Notes: a model not told the origin generated them from the sequence alone. A stretch of DNA of 64,000 bases from Vallitalea sp. (GCF_025211055.1 NZ_JAOARO010000039.1:1-64000); one strand, 5' to 3'; positions 9,123 to 19,953 are shown, numbered from the stretch's first letter. Made by a program: numbers and translations.

Positions 9123-12100
9123 AAGAGCAAAAAAGTATAATACAAAAATATTCAAAATTAAATATAAGATTTTGGTTATCAGAAAATGAGTTGCATTATG
9201 AAGGACCAGAGACAATACTTACGGATGAAATGCTAGAGAATCTAAAAAAAGATAAGCCTTATATTATTACGGAGCTATCAGCTGACAAATTTTGCTTATC
9301 TTACAATCAAGAGCAAATGTGGTTTTTTGATAGATTGAATCCTAATTCTTCATTATATAACGTACCAGGAGCCATTTATATGAATGGATATATAGAGAAG
9401 GATAAGCTTAAGGTTGCTTTAAATAAGCTATTGGAAAAACATGAGATTTTGCTTACGAAATTAGTGGTTGTAAACGGTATGCCTATGCAGACGATACTTA
9501 AAAATTATGAAATTGATTTACCAGTTGTAGATTTAAGTAGTATATCAGAGGACGAGAGAAAGAAAAAGGCAAAAGCGTTAATCCAAAAAGAAGCACAGAT
9601 ACCTTTTGATTTAACGGATGATGTTTTGTTTCGGCCTAAACTTTGGATTCTGGATTCAGAAAATTCTATTTTACAGATGACAATGCATCATATTATTTCA
9701 GATGGATGGTCTATGAACATACTTACTAAGGATTTAATGAAAATCTATGAAGCTATTAATTTTGGAGTTGAATCTTCTTGTTTAGCCAGTAAAAATACCT
9801 ATCAGGAGTATGTTGAAAACCAAAGAAAAATGATTGAGAGTGGTGCTTTAGATAAAAAGATTAATTCTTTGAAGAAGAAGTTACAAGGAGTACCCCAGTA
9901 TTTAGAGCTATTTACAAATAAGGTTATAGCAAATACTACATCATATTCTGGTAGCATTGAATGTCTACCAATCAAACTAGAATTAATGAATGGATTAAAA
10001 AGTATTGGAAAGGATTCAAATGCCTCTGTTTTCCAAATTATACTCACCGCTTTTGAAGTTCTGTTATATCATTATACTAGTCAAGATGATTTTGTTATTG
10101 GATGCTTACAGGCAAATCGAAATTATAGAACAAAAAATACGGTAGGATATTTTGTTAATTCTGTACCTCTTCGTCTGCATATAAAAGGTAATCTTACATT
10201 TAGCCAACTGTTGGATTATACAAAAAAAGAGCTACAGGATTCTATGGAATATAGCGAAGTTCCTTTTATCAAATTGGTAGAAAGCATGAAACTTGACAGG
10301 AATCTACAAAGGAATCCTATATTTAATATATTAATTGCGCAGGAAAATTATGAGATAGTACATTCTGATAAATTAAATTTAGATTTTAACTATTATCTTA
10401 CTGACTTTGAAAAATCTAAATTTGATTTAACTTTATTTGTGAATGAAAGAAATGGGGAATATACTCTAGATATAGAATATAATACCCATTTATATAGTAG
10501 ATTAACGATAAAAAGATTTTTAACAAATTTTGAAGTATTACTTAACAGTATTGTATTCAATAAAGAGGAAGAGATTGACTCCTTGCAGGTAATTTCAGAT
10601 CAAGAGAGAGAAATGGTAGTTGATACTTGGAATCAGACAGCTAAGAAATATCATCAAAATAAAGTTTTACATAAGCTTTTTGAGGATAGTGTAGATAGAT
10701 TTAGAAATTCTGTAGCGGTTATAGCATTAAGTGATACAAAAACTGAAAGAAAGCTTACCTATCAAGAGCTTAATTATAGGGCAAATCAGCTGGCACATTA
10801 TCTTCATATTCATGGGGTTTCAACGGATACCTGTGTCTGTATCATGATGAACCGTTCCCTTGAAATGATAATAGGATTATTGGGAATTATGAAAGCAGGT
10901 GCCGCCTATGTTCCTATTGATCCTAATTATCCAATGCAAAGAATAGAGTATATGATTCATGATTCAGCAGCAACATATGTACTTACATTAAAGGAGTTTG
11001 AGGATAAAATATCTACAATACCTTCAAAGGTCATATTTTTAGATAAAGATTGGAATCTAATAGATGAATATAGTAATGAGAATTTGGAGTTAGAAATATC
11101 ACCAGAAAATATGGCTTATATGATTTATACCTCTGGTTCCACTGGTCAGCCGAAAGGAACCATGAATGTACATAAGGGTATTTGTAATAGAATATTATGG
11201 ATGCAGGATACCTTTCATTTAAGGCCAACTGATAGGATTCTTCAAAAGACAACGTATAGTTTTGATGTGTCTGTTTGGGAATTTTTCTGGCCACTTATTG
11301 TTGGGGCGCAATTGATAATGGCAAAGCCACAAGGGCATCGTGATAATATTTATATATTGAATACCATATTAGACCATAAAATAAATGTTATACATTTTGT
11401 CCCATCGATGCTTAGGATTTTTTTGGAGACACCAGAAGTAGAAAAATGCAATTTATACTTAAAATACGTTATCTGTAGTGGTGAAGTACTATCATACAAA
11501 CTCCAGAAAATGTTTTATAAGTATTTAAAAGCAGAATTATATAATCTATATGGTCCAACGGAAGCTGCTATAGATGTAACGTGGTATAGATGCACTCCTG
11601 AAAATAATTATGGAATTGTTCCAATTGGGAAACCGATTGCTAATACACAGATATACATATTGGATGAAAAACAGCGACCAGTTCCAATAGGTGCTTCTGG
11701 AGAAATTTATATAGGAGGTACTAATTTAGCAAGAGGATATTGGAATAAAAAAGAGCTTACAACTGAAAAGTTTATTAATAATACCATAAAGGAAGGATGT
11801 AGCTCTAAACTTTATCGTACAGGTGATAAAGCTAGATTTTTAGAGAACGGTAATATTGAATTTATTAGTAGGATTGATAATCAGGTTAAAATACGTGGTA
11901 TTAGAGTAGAATTGGGAGAAATCGAAAATGCATTGAGAAAACACCCTTACATCAGTGAAGCAGTAGTAACTACTAATAATGATAGTAGTGAAAATATGTT
12001 GGTAGCTTTTATTATTTGTAAGCAGGATTTTGTTTTAGAAAGTGACATAAGAGATTATCTAATTTCGTATCTTCCTGATTATATGTGTCCAGCATATTAT

Positions 12101-15100
12101 GTATTTGTTGATGAACTAAAGTTGACTCATAATGGAAAAGTTGATCGTCTGGCTTTACATATTCCAAAGAATATACAACCAGTTGTAAGAAATAAGTATA
12201 TTGAGCCTAAAACAAAGGAGGAAAGAATATTTGCAAATATATGGAAAGAGGTGTTAAAACTAAATAAAGTAGGGATTAATGATGATTATTTCCACTTGGG
12301 CGGCGACTCAATACGTAGTATTCAAATTGTATATAAGGCAAATGAAAAGGGGATTCACCTATCGGTACAAGATATATTTAATTATCATACGATATCAGCA
12401 ATACTTAGTAATGTGAGATGGGATAAGAATAATATTGAAAATTTAGATATAACCACACAGTTTTCCTTTGTCTCAGACTATGATTATAAGAAGTTGCCAG
12501 ATGATTTGGAAGACGCATATCCAATGACGATGCTTCAGACAGGCTTAGCTTATCATAGCAGACAATCTGAATATTCGGCGTATATTACAAGTTTTAAAAT
12601 ATTAGCTCATTTTAATTATAATGCTTTTTTGACAGCATTACAATATGTCATGGATGAACAGCCAATGCTGAGGACTGCTTTTGATTTGATTAATTATAGC
12701 AGACCGATGCAGCTAGTATACAAAAATATTAAAGCTCATATAACATTGGTTGATTTAAGGAACAATGAACAGAGTGAACAATCGTTAATTATAGAAAAAT
12801 GGATGGAAGAAGAAAAAAAACGAACCTTTGATTGGAATAAAGCCCCGTTATTTAGATTTTATCTTCATTTATTATCTAATTCTACGTTTCATTTCACTAT
12901 TGTTGAACCGTTCTTAGATGGATTTAGCGTTTCAATTATAGCAACTACTATATTTGAGTATTATAAAAAGATTTGTAAAGATGGAGATTATATACCATAT
13001 AAAAAAATGTCAAGTACATATAGAGGATATGTTGCAAAAGAGATAGCTGTATTAAACTCCTCTGAAGCAAAAGAATTCTGGGATAGCAGATTACATAATT
13101 GTGAAAAGACACTGTTACCAAGATGGTCGTTTGATTGTAATGATAAAAGAAAGCAACAACTTGTAAGAAAAAAAGCAGAAGTTCCATTAAAAATCAGTTT
13201 AGGAGTGAAAAAAATAGCTAAGATGCTGAAGGTACCAGTAAAAAGTGTTCTATTAGCTGCACATATACGTGTTATGCAGATATTAAACGGACAAGCAGAT
13301 ATTGTTACTGGAGTCTTATTAAATGGTAGGCTAGAGCAGAAAGACGGAGATCGGGTTGTTGGACTATTTTTGAATACAGTACCGTTACGTATATCTGAAA
13401 TGGAGGAAAGCTATAGCGACCTTATAAGAAGAGTTTATAAAGAAGAAACACAAATATTACCATACCGACGTTATCCTTTAGCTCAAATACAATTAGATCA
13501 AGATGGAGTGATGTTTGACGTAGTATTTAATTTTGTTCATTTTTATCCATATCAACAGTTTCAGGATGAAGAATTTAATATTATAAATATTAAGGCTACC
13601 GATCAAACCTATTTTCCGTTAACTGTCCAGTTTTCAATGGATTGGAAAAACTCTGATATATTACTATCTTTTGATTATAATGCAAATGATTTTACTGAAA
13701 AGCAGATTAACCATATACACCAATATTTTCTATTTGTTTTGGAGAGTATTACTAGTTATCCTAATCAAGTATATGTGAATCACTCTATTGTTTCAGTACA
13801 GGACAAAGAACAATTAACTATCTGGAATAACCAAAATATAAAAGAGTATAGCTATAGCACTTTCCAAGAATTATTTGAACATCAGGTATTGCTTACTCCA
13901 GATAAGGTAGCTGTAGCAGATGGAACCAGAAAGATAACATATGATTTATTGAATAAAAAAGCCAATTGTATTGCTCGGTTATTACGAAACAATAAAAAAT
14001 CAACAGAATCTATTATTGCAATACTTGCTAGAAGAAATGTAGCGTTTTTAACAGCTATATTATCTATTTTCAAGGCAAGGGGAGTATATCTTCCATTGCA
14101 TCCAGAATGGCCATTAGTACGGTTAAAACAGATTCTAGAACAAAGTCGTAGTGATATAGTAATAGTAGATGAGGAGTTTCTTCCTATCATAATGGATACT
14201 ATTGAAGTAATGAAGGAATGTAATAAACCAAAAGTACTGATACTGGAGAGATTAGATATACTGAAGAACGATTCTTTTAATCTTGAGTTGGACTATTCAC
14301 TAAATGATTTAGCTTATGTTATTTATACATCTGGATCAACAGGGAAATCTAAAGGAGCTATGATTGAACAGCTTGGTATGATAAATCATCTATATGCAAA
14401 AGTTGAAGAGTTAAACCTTAATGATGAAAGCATTATTGCACAAACATCGTCCCAATGTTTTGATATATCCATATGGCAGTTTCTTGCTGCAATTATGGTT
14501 GGTGGAAGAGTAGAAATTGCCCAAGATAATCTGATTATGGAACCATTGGAATTAGTAAATTTCATACATAATAGAAGGATTAATATTCTGGAGATTGTTC
14601 CTTCCTTAATGCGGGTGATTATAGATAGTATAAATATAGGTGTAATTCAAAAAGAAAAATTAGCTGATTTAAAATATTTAATTGTAACTGGAGAAGCATT
14701 TCCAATGGATTTATGCAGGGAGTGGTTTAGCTTGTATCAGGATATTCCAGTTGTAAATGCTTATGGACCTACAGAGTGTTCTGATGATATTACACATAAT
14801 ATCATATGTCATTGGCAGGAAAATGAGTATCCTATAGTACCTATTGGCAGACCAATACGAAATACAAAAATCTATATTATGAACCATAAGCTTGAGGAGG
14901 TTCCAATTGGAGTAAGTGGAGAGCTTATCGTGGAAGGAATCTGCATTGGCAGAGGCTATTTGAATGATAAAGGACAAACAGACAAATTATTCATCAAAAA
15001 GAAAGATAATTATAATGTAAGGCTTTATAAGACGGGGGATTTAGGGCGCTATCTACCAGATGGCAGGATTGAGTATTTAAGTAGATTAGATAATCAAGTT

Positions 15101-16882
15101 AAAATAAGAGGATTTAGAATAGAAACAGGTGAAGTTGAAAAAGCGATTAAGCAATATGATAATGTTAAGGATGTTGTAGTTATTGCAAGAAAAGATGAAA
15201 CAATTCAGGAATTAGCTGCTTATATTATAATGGAATATCCAAATACTCTTGATTATAAAAGTATCCGAAGCTATTTATATACAAAATTACCTGAGTATAT
15301 GATACCAACTTATTTTGTAGAGCTAGAACATCTACCATTGAATCAGAATGGTAAGGTCGATATAAAAGCATTACCAAAACCTTCAAAGAATAGAAGTATA
15401 ATGAAAAATGAATTTAGGGCACCTAGAAATTCTTTAGAAAAAACCCTATGTAGAATTTGGAAAGAAGTGCTCTTAGTAGAAGACATAGGAATAGATGATA
15501 GTTTTTATGACTTGGGAGGACATTCCATTCAGGCTATGTGCTTAATTGCAAAAATAGCAACTGAAATGCACATTGATATTTCAGTACATATGCTTCTCGC
15601 TAATCCAAGTATATCAGAGCTATCAGAAGCAATCAAGGAAAGAAAAATAGGATTTAGACAGGTGGCATGTCCAAAAGCTAATTTTAAAATAACATCAAAG
15701 AATCAACTGAACTATCTGGTTCATAAACAAACGTCTCTGAAAAAATTAGTAACTCAGAATCAGATAAAGAAGGTTAATGCAGTTGCTATAGGTTATCTGC
15801 CAGATAGTTTACTGAATTTAGGCATCTCTTATAATAAAATAAAATATGATTACATGAAGGATAAAGCCCAGATTAGAAAACTATTGGATACACCTTTAGG
15901 TTGTATCGCATTGTTGACCTTGCCTGTATTTGTTAGTGAAATATATGCAGATACTGATAAATTACATGATTATCTAATTGATGCTATAGAGACAGCACAA
16001 CAGATAGGAGCAAGAACAGTATGTTTAACAGGATTATTACCTTCCGCTACTGAGTATGGCAAGAGTCTGGTGGATCAAATGAAGGAACGAGAAGGTAAGC
16101 CGATGGTTTCTACTGGTCATGCAACAACAGTATCAGCAGTAGTGTTTTGCATTGAGAAAATCCTTATACTAACGGAAAGAAACTTAATAGAAGAAAAAAT
16201 TGGACTCCTTGGTGTTGGATCCATTGGACTTAATTCTTTAAGATTAATGCTTCTAGTTTTACCACATCCTAAAGAAATCATTCTTTGTGATGTATATGGC
16301 AAGGATCAATATTTATTAGAAATTAAGAAAGAATTAGAAGAGACATGTAAATTTCAAGGTGAAATCAAAATAGTAATTTCGAAGGCAGATGTTCCTGATG
16401 AATTTTATGATGCAACTTTTATGATTGGAGCTGTAAACGTAGAAAATATTCTTAAGGTCGATAAATTAAGAGCAGGAACAATAATTATAGATGATTCCGC
16501 TCCTCATTGCTATAATATTGAACAAGCTTTTGATCGTCTTGAAAGCCAGAAGGATATTTTGTTTACAGAAGCAGGTATTTTAAAATTAGTGCAGCCTATA
16601 CATGAAATTAGATATATGCCATCTGGTGAAGAAGAAGGCAGACTATATTCCAATATGGTGCATTACCGTAATTATGATGATGAAATTATGGGATGTGTAT
16701 ATTCAAGCATTCTTACTGATAAGTTTAACGAGTTAAAGCCGATTATTGGACAACTTGATATTGAAACATGTCATTTACATTATAAGAAATTAAGAGAATT
16801 AGGATGTACCGCAGCAGAACTTTGTTGCAAAGATTATATTATACCAAAGGAAATTATTGATGAGTTTAAAGAAAATTATTAA
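9119..16882 (+). CDS. NRPS: docking-C-A(Ser)-T-C*-A-T with C-terminal AAR-like reductase
   Basis: Bimodular NRPS of 2587 residues. Order: TubC-type docking segment (1-50); C domain with intact HHIISDG (190-196); A domain (A3 at 670-680) with code D-V-W-H-I-S-L-I-D, matching serine; carrier LGGDS (S1064). Next comes a C-like domain (about 1130-1560) whose HHxxxDG is replaced by V1262-E-P-F-L-D-G1268, then a second A domain (A3 at 1736-1746). That domain's code is D-I-W-E-I-T-A-D-D; the acidic 278 position hints at a basic substrate. Carrier LGGHS (S2136) follows. The last 420 residues are neither a thioesterase nor a usual SDR-type reductase. They resemble aldehyde-forming acyl-ACP reductase: GLLGVGSIGLNSL (G2362 onward), STGHATTVSAVVF, and C2526 in MGCVYSSIL at the place of the catalytic Cys of AAR. 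Reductive release as an aldehyde is inferred. Confidence 0.92.
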   Translation: MKEQKSIIQKYSKLNIRFWLSENELHYEGPETILTDEMLENLKKDKPYIITELSADKFCLSYNQEQMWFFDRLNPNSSLYNVPGAIYMNGYIEKDKLKVALNKLLEKHEILLTKLVVVNGMPMQTILKNYEIDLPVVDLSSISEDERKKKAKALIQKEAQIPFDLTDDVLFRPKLWILDSENSILQMTMHHIISDGWSMNILTKDLMKIYEAINFGVESSCLASKNTYQEYVENQRKMIESGALDKKINSLKKKLQGVPQYLELFTNKVIANTTSYSGSIECLPIKLELMNGLKSIGKDSNASVFQIILTAFEVLLYHYTSQDDFVIGCLQANRNYRTKNTVGYFVNSVPLRLHIKGNLTFSQLLDYTKKELQDSMEYSEVPFIKLVESMKLDRNLQRNPIFNILIAQENYEIVHSDKLNLDFNYYLTDFEKSKFDLTLFVNERNGEYTLDIEYNTHLYSRLTIKRFLTNFEVLLNSIVFNKEEEIDSLQVISDQEREMVVDTWNQTAKKYHQNKVLHKLFEDSVDRFRNSVAVIALSDTKTERKLTYQELNYRANQLAHYLHIHGVSTDTCVCIMMNRSLEMIIGLLGIMKAGAAYVPIDPNYPMQRIEYMIHDSAATYVLTLKEFEDKISTIPSKVIFLDKDWNLIDEYSNENLELEISPENMAYMIYTSGSTGQPKGTMNVHKGICNRILWMQDTFHLRPTDRILQKTTYSFDVSVWEFFWPLIVGAQLIMAKPQGHRDNIYILNTILDHKINVIHFVPSMLRIFLETPEVEKCNLYLKYVICSGEVLSYKLQKMFYKYLKAELYNLYGPTEAAIDVTWYRCTPENNYGIVPIGKPIANTQIYILDEKQRPVPIGASGEIYIGGTNLARGYWNKKELTTEKFINNTIKEGCSSKLYRTGDKARFLENGNIEFISRIDNQVKIRGIRVELGEIENALRKHPYISEAVVTTNNDSSENMLVAFIICKQDFVLESDIRDYLISYLPDYMCPAYYVFVDELKLTHNGKVDRLALHIPKNIQPVVRNKYIEPKTKEERIFANIWKEVLKLNKVGINDDYFHLGGDSIRSIQIVYKANEKGIHLSVQDIFNYHTISAILSNVRWDKNNIENLDITTQFSFVSDYDYKKLPDDLEDAYPMTMLQTGLAYHSRQSEYSAYITSFKILAHFNYNAFLTALQYVMDEQPMLRTAFDLINYSRPMQLVYKNIKAHITLVDLRNNEQSEQSLIIEKWMEEEKKRTFDWNKAPLFRFYLHLLSNSTFHFTIVEPFLDGFSVSIIATTIFEYYKKICKDGDYIPYKKMSSTYRGYVAKEIAVLNSSEAKEFWDSRLHNCEKTLLPRWSFDCNDKRKQQLVRKKAEVPLKISLGVKKIAKMLKVPVKSVLLAAHIRVMQILNGQADIVTGVLLNGRLEQKDGDRVVGLFLNTVPLRISEMEESYSDLIRRVYKEETQILPYRRYPLAQIQLDQDGVMFDVVFNFVHFYPYQQFQDEEFNIINIKATDQTYFPLTVQFSMDWKNSDILLSFDYNANDFTEKQINHIHQYFLFVLESITSYPNQVYVNHSIVSVQDKEQLTIWNNQNIKEYSYSTFQELFEHQVLLTPDKVAVADGTRKITYDLLNKKANCIARLLRNNKKSTESIIAILARRNVAFLTAILSIFKARGVYLPLHPEWPLVRLKQILEQSRSDIVIVDEEFLPIIMDTIEVMKECNKPKVLILERLDILKNDSFNLELDYSLNDLAYVIYTSGSTGKSKGAMIEQLGMINHLYAKVEELNLNDESIIAQTSSQCFDISIWQFLAAIMVGGRVEIAQDNLIMEPLELVNFIHNRRINILEIVPSLMRVIIDSINIGVIQKEKLADLKYLIVTGEAFPMDLCREWFSLYQDIPVVNAYGPTECSDDITHNIICHWQENEYPIVPIGRPIRNTKIYIMNHKLEEVPIGVSGELIVEGICIGRGYLNDKGQTDKLFIKKKDNYNVRLYKTGDLGRYLPDGRIEYLSRLDNQVKIRGFRIETGEVEKAIKQYDNVKDVVVIARKDETIQELAAYIIMEYPNTLDYKSIRSYLYTKLPEYMIPTYFVELEHLPLNQNGKVDIKALPKPSKNRSIMKNEFRAPRNSLEKTLCRIWKEVLLVEDIGIDDSFYDLGGHSIQAMCLIAKIATEMHIDISVHMLLANPSISELSEAIKERKIGFRQVACPKANFKITSKNQLNYLVHKQTSLKKLVTQNQIKKVNAVAIGYLPDSLLNLGISYNKIKYDYMKDKAQIRKLLDTPLGCIALLTLPVFVSEIYADTDKLHDYLIDAIETAQQIGARTVCLTGLLPSATEYGKSLVDQMKEREGKPMVSTGHATTVSAVVFCIEKILILTERNLIEEKIGLLGVGSIGLNSLRLMLLVLPHPKEIILCDVYGKDQYLLEIKKELEETCKFQGEIKIVISKADVPDEFYDATFMIGAVNVENILKVDKLRAGTIIIDDSAPHCYNIEQAFDRLESQKDILFTEAGILKLVQPIHEIRYMPSGEEEGRLYSNMVHYRNYDDEIMGCVYSSILTDKFNELKPIIGQLDIETCHLHYKKLRELGCTAAELCCKDYIIPKEIIDEFKENY

Positions 16883-16950
16883 TGATTTTATGTTCTATTA
16901 AGGGTTGCAGAATCTTAATAATATGTCTTACACAAATATAGGAGGATAGT

Positions 16951-18456
16951 ATGAATGTTTTGATCTTTACGGATGTTAACGGAGTTATAGGTTTTGGAAG
17001 ATATGCAGGCAGTTACCGTGTAGCAACCGAATTACGTAAAGCAGGTTATAGTACACAAGTGATAGAGTTCCTTGCAGATTTATCCTTAAAAGATATAGAA
17101 TCTATTGCAGATAAATTTATTGATGAGAATACTCTCTTTGTTAGTTTTTCAACAACTTTATTAATTAAAAATACAGATAAAAGGTCTTTGGAGAGGCTTG
17201 ATAGAAGCAAGCAGAATCGCTACTCAGGACATTTACCTCAAAATGATGAATTTGTGGAAGAAATGTTTGCTGTTTTTCGAAGAAAAAACCAGAAGATTAA
17301 AATTGTATTAGGAGGAGGTCGTACCGATAATACATCTTTGGAGGGAGTCGATTATTGGTTTTGGGGTATGTCAGATACTAGTGTCGTTGCACTTGCAAAG
17401 CATTTGAAATATGGTGAACCACTGAAAACCATAGATGGCCTGGTTGGTAAGGTAATAAGGGCAGAGGACTATCCTTATCATGATTTTGACAATGCAAATA
17501 TTAAATGGGAAGATAATGATTATATATTTGAAAATGAACACCTTCCTATTGAAATTGCCAGAGGATGTATCTATCGTTGTATATTTTGTGCTAATCCGCT
17601 TCATAAAAAAGTAGGAGAATACGTCCGAACGGTTGACTCAATTAGGGAAGAAATGCTATATAACTATGAAAAGTTTAAAACAACTGGTTACATGTTTTGT
17701 GATGATACCTTTAATGATACTCATAAAAAGGTTAAAGACTTACATAAGATGATAACGTCACTTCCATTTCAGATAGAATGGACAGGATATGGTAGAGCAG
17801 ATGTTATTCATGCACATCCAGAGCAGCGTGAAATGCTGCTTGAGACTGGACTGAAAGCAATCCTTATAGGAATAGAAACTTTTGGTACGATAGCTTCTAA
17901 GGGAGTAGGAAAGGGGCTAGATCCAGAGCTAATGAAAGAAACCTTATATTACATACATGAAGCATGGAAAGGAAAGGTGGTAATAACAGGTTCATTTATT
18001 GTTGGCTTACCTGGAGAATCTGAAGAATCAATATGGAAAACGGTTGAATGGCTACAAAGGGAAGATTGTCCCATTGATGATGTGATGTTTAGTCCTTTGA
18101 ATATAAGGGCTTCAACATATAATCCAAATGCTCCACTGTCTAAAATTGCTAGGAATCCAGCAAAATACGGTTACACAATAACTGGACCAACATTAGGTAG
18201 AGGTATATCCACGGAGGGACCGCAATGGGAAAATGAATTTATGGACAAGAACCGAGCGGAAACAATTACCAGAAAGATACAAGAAGTATTTCATAAAGAA
18301 AATCCAATTGCAGACTGGGCAGTATATTCACGTCTGCGTTCTATTGGATATAGTAGTGAAGAATTGTTAAACACTCAAAAGAAAGACATTTTATATGATG
18401 CAAATAAAAAAAGGAGGGATATGTATCATTCATACATGAATAAACTTCTTTCATAA
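16951..18456 (+). CDS. B12-binding-type radical SAM enzyme
   Basis: Radical SAM protein of 501 residues. The N-terminal 180 residues look like a cobalamin-binding Rossmann domain (MNVLIFTDVNGVIGFGRYAG, then KIVLGGGRTDN), without an obvious DxHxxG motif. The [4Fe-4S] site is C206-x3-C210-x2-C213 in ARGCIYRCIFCANP, followed by a TIM barrel with GIETFG and GSFIVGLPGESEESIW. Members of this class typically methylate unreactive sp3 carbons or rearrange substrates. Its place directly downstream of the NRPS suggests action on the peptide or a carrier-bound unit (inference). An AGGAGG ribosome site precedes the ATG; the 68-base gap before it has no clear promoter. Confidence 0.88.
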   Translation: MNVLIFTDVNGVIGFGRYAGSYRVATELRKAGYSTQVIEFLADLSLKDIESIADKFIDENTLFVSFSTTLLIKNTDKRSLERLDRSKQNRYSGHLPQNDEFVEEMFAVFRRKNQKIKIVLGGGRTDNTSLEGVDYWFWGMSDTSVVALAKHLKYGEPLKTIDGLVGKVIRAEDYPYHDFDNANIKWEDNDYIFENEHLPIEIARGCIYRCIFCANPLHKKVGEYVRTVDSIREEMLYNYEKFKTTGYMFCDDTFNDTHKKVKDLHKMITSLPFQIEWTGYGRADVIHAHPEQREMLLETGLKAILIGIETFGTIASKGVGKGLDPELMKETLYYIHEAWKGKVVITGSFIVGLPGESEESIWKTVEWLQREDCPIDDVMFSPLNIRASTYNPNAPLSKIARNPAKYGYTITGPTLGRGISTEGPQWENEFMDKNRAETITRKIQEVFHKENPIADWAVYSRLRSIGYSSEELLNTQKKDILYDANKKRRDMYHSYMNKLLS

Positions 18457-18553
18457 AATTTATAGTATATTAATTATTAGAGTCATATTAATGAATTAAT
18501 TTCGCACTATAGTAAAAGTTAGGAAAGTAGAAAAGTTTAAGGAGAGAATCAGG

Positions 18554-19885
18554 ATGACATATAAAGAAAAAGATATTCAACTTCCTTATAAGGAAGAGCC
18601 TAAAATTAATTTTTTTTATTATCCTCCACTAAAAGATTTAGAGGGTGGAAAAAGTATTTCAATTAAAGAAGATCTTAAACTTGACCAAAAAATGAAATAT
18701 ATCTCGTTATTTACAATTTATATTTCAATTCCTTATTGCAGAACAAGATGTAACTCCTGTTGCTGTTTTCGTGGTTTTTTACCACACTGCGATGATAAGG
18801 AAGCATTTATGGATGAGTATGTAGAATGCTTGATAAGGCAAATGCATGGATATTCCAATAAGGTACGTTTTCGCAATGCAACTTGTGCAGCTGTTTATAT
18901 AGGAGGTGGTACGGCATCTTTATTATCAAGCAGGCAGGTTAAACGTCTTATCGATGAAATTAAGAGTATATTTCAGGTAGTATCAGATATTGAGATTAAT
19001 TTAGAAGGTAATCCAATTGATTTTACTCGTGAGTATTTGGAGAGCGTGAAAGAATATGGGGTAACTCGAGTATCTATTGGATATCAGAGTAAAATACCAT
19101 CTGTTTTACAAGCTTTAAATACTTCTCATAACAGTGAAATTGGTAGCAAAGCTGTAGAAAATGCAATTGATATTGGTTTTCATACAGTTAATGTTGATTT
19201 ACTGTACAATGTACCAGGCCAAACTTTTCAACAATGGAAAGAGGATTTAAATAGTATATTAGAATATGCACCAGAAAGCATAAGTGCTGGAGATTATATG
19301 GTGTACGAGGGAAGTAATGCAGACAGGTTAATAAAGAGAGGGAAATTACCAAAACAGCATGAAGTAGATGTTGTAAATCAATGGTATCGTTATGCTTGTT
19401 CTTTATTAAATGAAAATAAGTATTCTGAAAGAGTCCGTGGAATATTTACAAAAGATGGGCATGTTCAGCAATATGTAAAAGTATCCTGCAATGACAGTAC
19501 AGATATTATTGCTTTAGGAGCAGGAGCTTGTGGATTTATAAATGGTTTTCAATTTAGGGTTACAAATTCATCAGAATTATTTAAAAAGCAAATCATGAAT
19601 GGAAAGCTTTTTGAAGTGGACAGTATTTCAGTTCATGCGACAGAACGTAATTTTATGGAACGCTATATTATACATAATTTGTATTCTGAAGTAGTGAAAA
19701 TAAGTGAATTTGTAAAACGTTTTGGTGCTGAACCATTAGAAGAATTTAAAAATATATTTGACAAGCTACTTAATTATGGATTAATAGAAATTGATAATTC
19801 TGAAATTAGATTAACAGATTTGGGTAAGAAATGGCGAAGAAGTGTTTATTATGAGTTTCATGAGGAAAAGTTTAAAATAGTGTAG
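18554..19885 (+). CDS. HemN-like radical SAM enzyme
   Basis: Radical SAM protein of 443 residues of the HemN/HemW type. The cluster motif C62-x3-C66-x2-C69-x-C71 (YCRTRCNSCCC) has the extra cysteine of that family. AVYIGGGTASLLS, INLEGNP, RVSIGYQS and VNVDLLYNVPGQT follow in the usual order, and the C-terminal part resembles the HemN cap (GAGACGFING). HemN-like enzymes in natural-product clusters (class C methylases, cyclopropanases) use two SAM molecules to methylate or cyclise sp2 or sp3 carbons. A heme role is unlikely in this context. The gene follows the B12 radical SAM gene after a 97-base AT-rich gap. Confidence 0.88.
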   Translation: MTYKEKDIQLPYKEEPKINFFYYPPLKDLEGGKSISIKEDLKLDQKMKYISLFTIYISIPYCRTRCNSCCCFRGFLPHCDDKEAFMDEYVECLIRQMHGYSNKVRFRNATCAAVYIGGGTASLLSSRQVKRLIDEIKSIFQVVSDIEINLEGNPIDFTREYLESVKEYGVTRVSIGYQSKIPSVLQALNTSHNSEIGSKAVENAIDIGFHTVNVDLLYNVPGQTFQQWKEDLNSILEYAPESISAGDYMVYEGSNADRLIKRGKLPKQHEVDVVNQWYRYACSLLNENKYSERVRGIFTKDGHVQQYVKVSCNDSTDIIALGAGACGFINGFQFRVTNSSELFKKQIMNGKLFEVDSISVHATERNFMERYIIHNLYSEVVKISEFVKRFGAEPLEEFKNIFDKLLNYGLIEIDNSEIRLTDLGKKWRRSVYYEFHEEKFKIV

Positions 19886-19953
19886 ACCGAATAATATAGA
19901 ATTATAAAATAAGGCTAGTGCTAATTAGAAAAAATATAAAACAGGTGAAGTAT

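Noticed and set aside
19918..19953. GTG at 19918 as start of the stand-alone ligase
   Set aside because: There is no ribosome site at a useful distance, whereas ATG 19954 has AGGTGA five bases upstream.
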